64,000 nucleotides of DNA from Ciborinia camelliae. Lineage: Eukaryota; Ascomycota; Leotiomycetes; Helotiales; Sclerotiniaceae. This document shows positions 61,626 to 64,000 of this stretch, one piece after another. The position numbers were made by a program, and so were the translations under genes. The DNA lies in the NCBI GenBank assembly GCA_025890175.1, contig JANPYM010000013.1, forward strand, positions 782,645 through 846,644. Direction: 5' to 3'. The notes under the pieces were generated by a model. The model made no database searches. It had not been told where the DNA came from and saw only the letters and a list, made by a program, of their open reading frames with translations. Numbering within the stretch: position 1 is the first letter of the stretch; each line of letters opens with the position of its first letter.

Positions 61626-62407
61626 AAATTAATTATATATATATATAAATAAAAAAGTTTATAAAAAATTTAAATAAAAAAATTTATTTTATCCGTTTAT
61701 TAATTTATTATTTATATTAAAATATAATAGTATATTAAAATATTATTTTGAATTTTATAAAATACAAAATATTATATATTATTTTTATTTATTTTTAATA
61801 ATTTATAATCAAAAAATTATTAATATTTTTTTTTTTTTTTTTACTTATTTATTAATCTTGAATTTATAATAATTAATATTGATAAGGTTTGTTAATATTA
61901 AACAATATTTTGATTTAATTATAATATTAATCGAATTGATATTATTGTTAATTTATTTGATTTTTGTAATCTTTTTTTGTTTATAAGATTATTGAAGATA
62001 TATAATATCGATTATTAGTTTTTTTTTTATAATGATGTTAAGCTTTATAATACAATTATAAAATAATTTGGAATTGGTGTATATGATAAGTGATATAATA
62101 ATTGATATAATTTTATTAATAGTATTTTTAAATATAGCGATGATATTAAAGTTTAATATTAAAATATAAAATTCGGTGGTTAATATATTATATATTATTT
62201 TTTTGTATTTAACAAATAATTAATAAAAAATATTAATATTTCCGAATTTGTTAATTAATATAATAATATATTTGATTTGTAAAAAATAATTCTTATTATT
62301 AATAAATAATATATTAATAAATATAATAAATTGAAAAAAGTTAATATTAAGAAATATAAATATAAATTCTTTTTATAATATTATTCTTTTATTATTAAAA
62401 TCGTTTA
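61626..62407. other. AT-rich relic DNA, unassigned
   Basis: No element end or motif recognised between the fading E7 interior and the G2 LTR. Confidence 0.3.
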
Positions 62408-64000
62408 TGTTAAGATAGAAAATACAAGGAATCAATTAAATTAATATTAAATCAAAAACCTTTCATTGTTTTTTAAATAAAATTATTATTATCTTTTTAA
62501 ATAATTAATAATACATTATTGATTATTATTTAAATAATAATGTTTTGTTTAATATAAAGTTTTGTATATTTTCAAAATTCTTTTTATTTAATTTTAAAAA
62601 CTCGTTTTTATATATATTAAATAATTAAAAATTAAATATTATATTAAAGATTTGCTATTGATTAATATTAAACGTTAACGATCGCTAATATTTTGATTTT
62701 AAATCTAAATTTTTTATCCAAATATTCTTTTTATTTTTTTTATTTTTAAATTTATAACAAAATTCTTTTTTTTAAAACGTTTTATCTAAAAAATCTTATT
62801 CATTAGAATTTATCGTTTATATACATTAAAACATTTTTTCGGTTTATACTTTTATAATTATTCTTTTGTATAAACGATAATCTTTAAATAATAATTCATT
62901 TTTTATTAATTCAAAATCTGTATTATTAATAAAATATCAATTTTGGATAGAATATATTTTAATATTATATATTTGTATTACCTTAATTTTTTTAATTTGT
63001 TAAAAATTTTATAAATATTAAACAAATATCAATTAAATATTGTTAATTATTTTAACAATTTTATTTTTAAAGTTTTATATTTAAAACTTTTTTTTTAGTA
63101 TAAAAAAAAAATTTTTTGTTGATTTTTTTGTTAAATAATTAAACTTTATATTCTTTATTATTTAAAATATTTATATTTTTTTTGTTTTTATAATTCGGAA
63201 TTCAAATTTTTAATTTTTTATTAATATCATTTTTTATATCTTTTTATATTTTTTTTTAATTAATTATTTTATTAATATTATATTTTTTTTGGTTTTTTTT
63301 ATATTAATTATTTAACGTTTTGCAAATACTTTTATAATTTTTATTAAACTTATTTATTTTTGTTGTTTAAAATTAATTAATTTTTATAAAATTAAAAAAA
63401 TATTAAAAAATAATAATATTATAAATCAAAAATATTTGTTTTTTAATAATTTTTTATTATTGTACAACAAATATATTTATAAAAAAAAACTTTGTAATCT
63501 ATATCCCAAACAATTTTATTTTAATATTAATCGATTATTTTATTATTAATAAAAATATAATAATACAAAATAAAGTTTTATTGAAAAAAATAAAATATAA
63601 AATTATTTTATTTCTTATTAAAAAAAATATATTTTTATTATTTTTGTTATAATTTGTAAAACGAAATATATTAATTTAATATATAAATCTTATAATATAA
63701 AAACAGTTATTATAATTATTATATTTACTTTTTTTAATATAAATATAATTTTAATAAATTTATTAAATATTTATTGATATTTTATAAATTATTTTGTGTA
63801 TATTTATTAATCGTTAATTAATATATATAAATATGTTTTTTTTTTAATTAAAAAAATTGAAAATATAAATATCGAAAATATATTAAATTTTAAATTGAAT
63901 AATAAATGTTTTTTAAGAAAAAAAGTAAAGATTTTTGTTTTAATTATTTTTTTGTTTTTATTATTTTTACAAAAAAAAAAAAAAAAAAAAAAAAAAATTT
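62408..64000 (-). mobile_element. Element G2: reverse-strand G Gypsy, 3' end, continues beyond the window
   Basis: 62408-62759 is the G LTR reversed (TGTTAAGATAG at the left edge, TTTATAACA at the right). To its right, sequence at 62.8-63.2 kb matches, reversed, the last 0.5 kb of G before its 3' LTR. So this is a 3' LTR and the body lies to the right. The base group outside the LTR (GTTTA) should reappear at the other end outside this window. A run of 27 A at 63971-63997 lies within the remaining AT-rich DNA. Confidence 0.8.

Noticed and set aside
63971..63997. Terminal A27 run as a retroposed poly(A) tail
   Set aside because: The window ends just after it. No upstream element boundary or duplication can be seen, and long A runs are common in this DNA.

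Overview
This window looks like an AT-rich transposon graveyard from a filamentous ascomycete (Pezizomycotina). The flanking host DNA (1-2205, 45653-46400) has the scattered CCTA/TAGG and ATCC microsatellite texture I associate with Sordariomycetes. The rest is drained of G and C by transitions on both strands, the mark of repeat-induced point mutation (RIP). I find no intact protein-coding gene, tRNA, rRNA or CRISPR array. The order Hypocreales would be a guess. It is not mitochondrial DNA, because LTR pairs, target-site duplications (TSDs) and decayed reverse transcriptases explain most of it.

Layout. 1-2205 is host intergenic DNA. 2206-45652 is one very large nested structure. Its outer ends are a pair of 144-bp LTRs flanked by the 5-bp duplication AAAAT (element H, Copia). 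Inside H sits Copia element J (7645-28419, 176-bp LTRs, TSD TATTG). Inside J sits Gypsy element G (12270-26832, 350-bp LTRs, TSD ATTTA). Inside G sits Gypsy element E (13818-20401, 275-bp LTRs, TSD GATTG). H also holds a reverse-strand E copy (33818-43479). That copy was invaded by a young, hardly mutated element L (34728-40112, apparently identical 500-bp LTRs, TSD TATAT), whose interior is mostly satellite DNA. Solo LTRs (families A, D, E, K) and a 190-bp MITE (family C, 3-bp TSDs) lie between these.

45653-49356 is host-like DNA, long microsatellites, an unclassified GC island and a purine/pyrimidine tract. 49357-55734 is a miniature LTR element (TRIM B, 57-bp LTRs, TSD AATAT) whose 3' LTR is split by a Copia element of family A (49847-55709, TSD AACTT) carrying an extra LTR-gag unit. 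55735-64000 holds an E LTR split by a TA-flanked DNA element (F), a 386-bp TTTA tract with a SINE/LINE-like tail, E relics in both orientations, and the 3' end of a reverse-strand G element that runs off the window.

How it fits together. Coding frames of the old elements survive as frames full of stops but with few indels. In J and in G, motifs 1.4-2 kb apart stay in one frame, so decay was by point mutation. Short insertions (solo LTRs, MITEs) often keep their GC content, as expected if RIP ignores repeats below a few hundred bp. The window therefore records an ordered series of insertions. All coordinates and TSDs were read by eye, and nothing here was checked by a database search.
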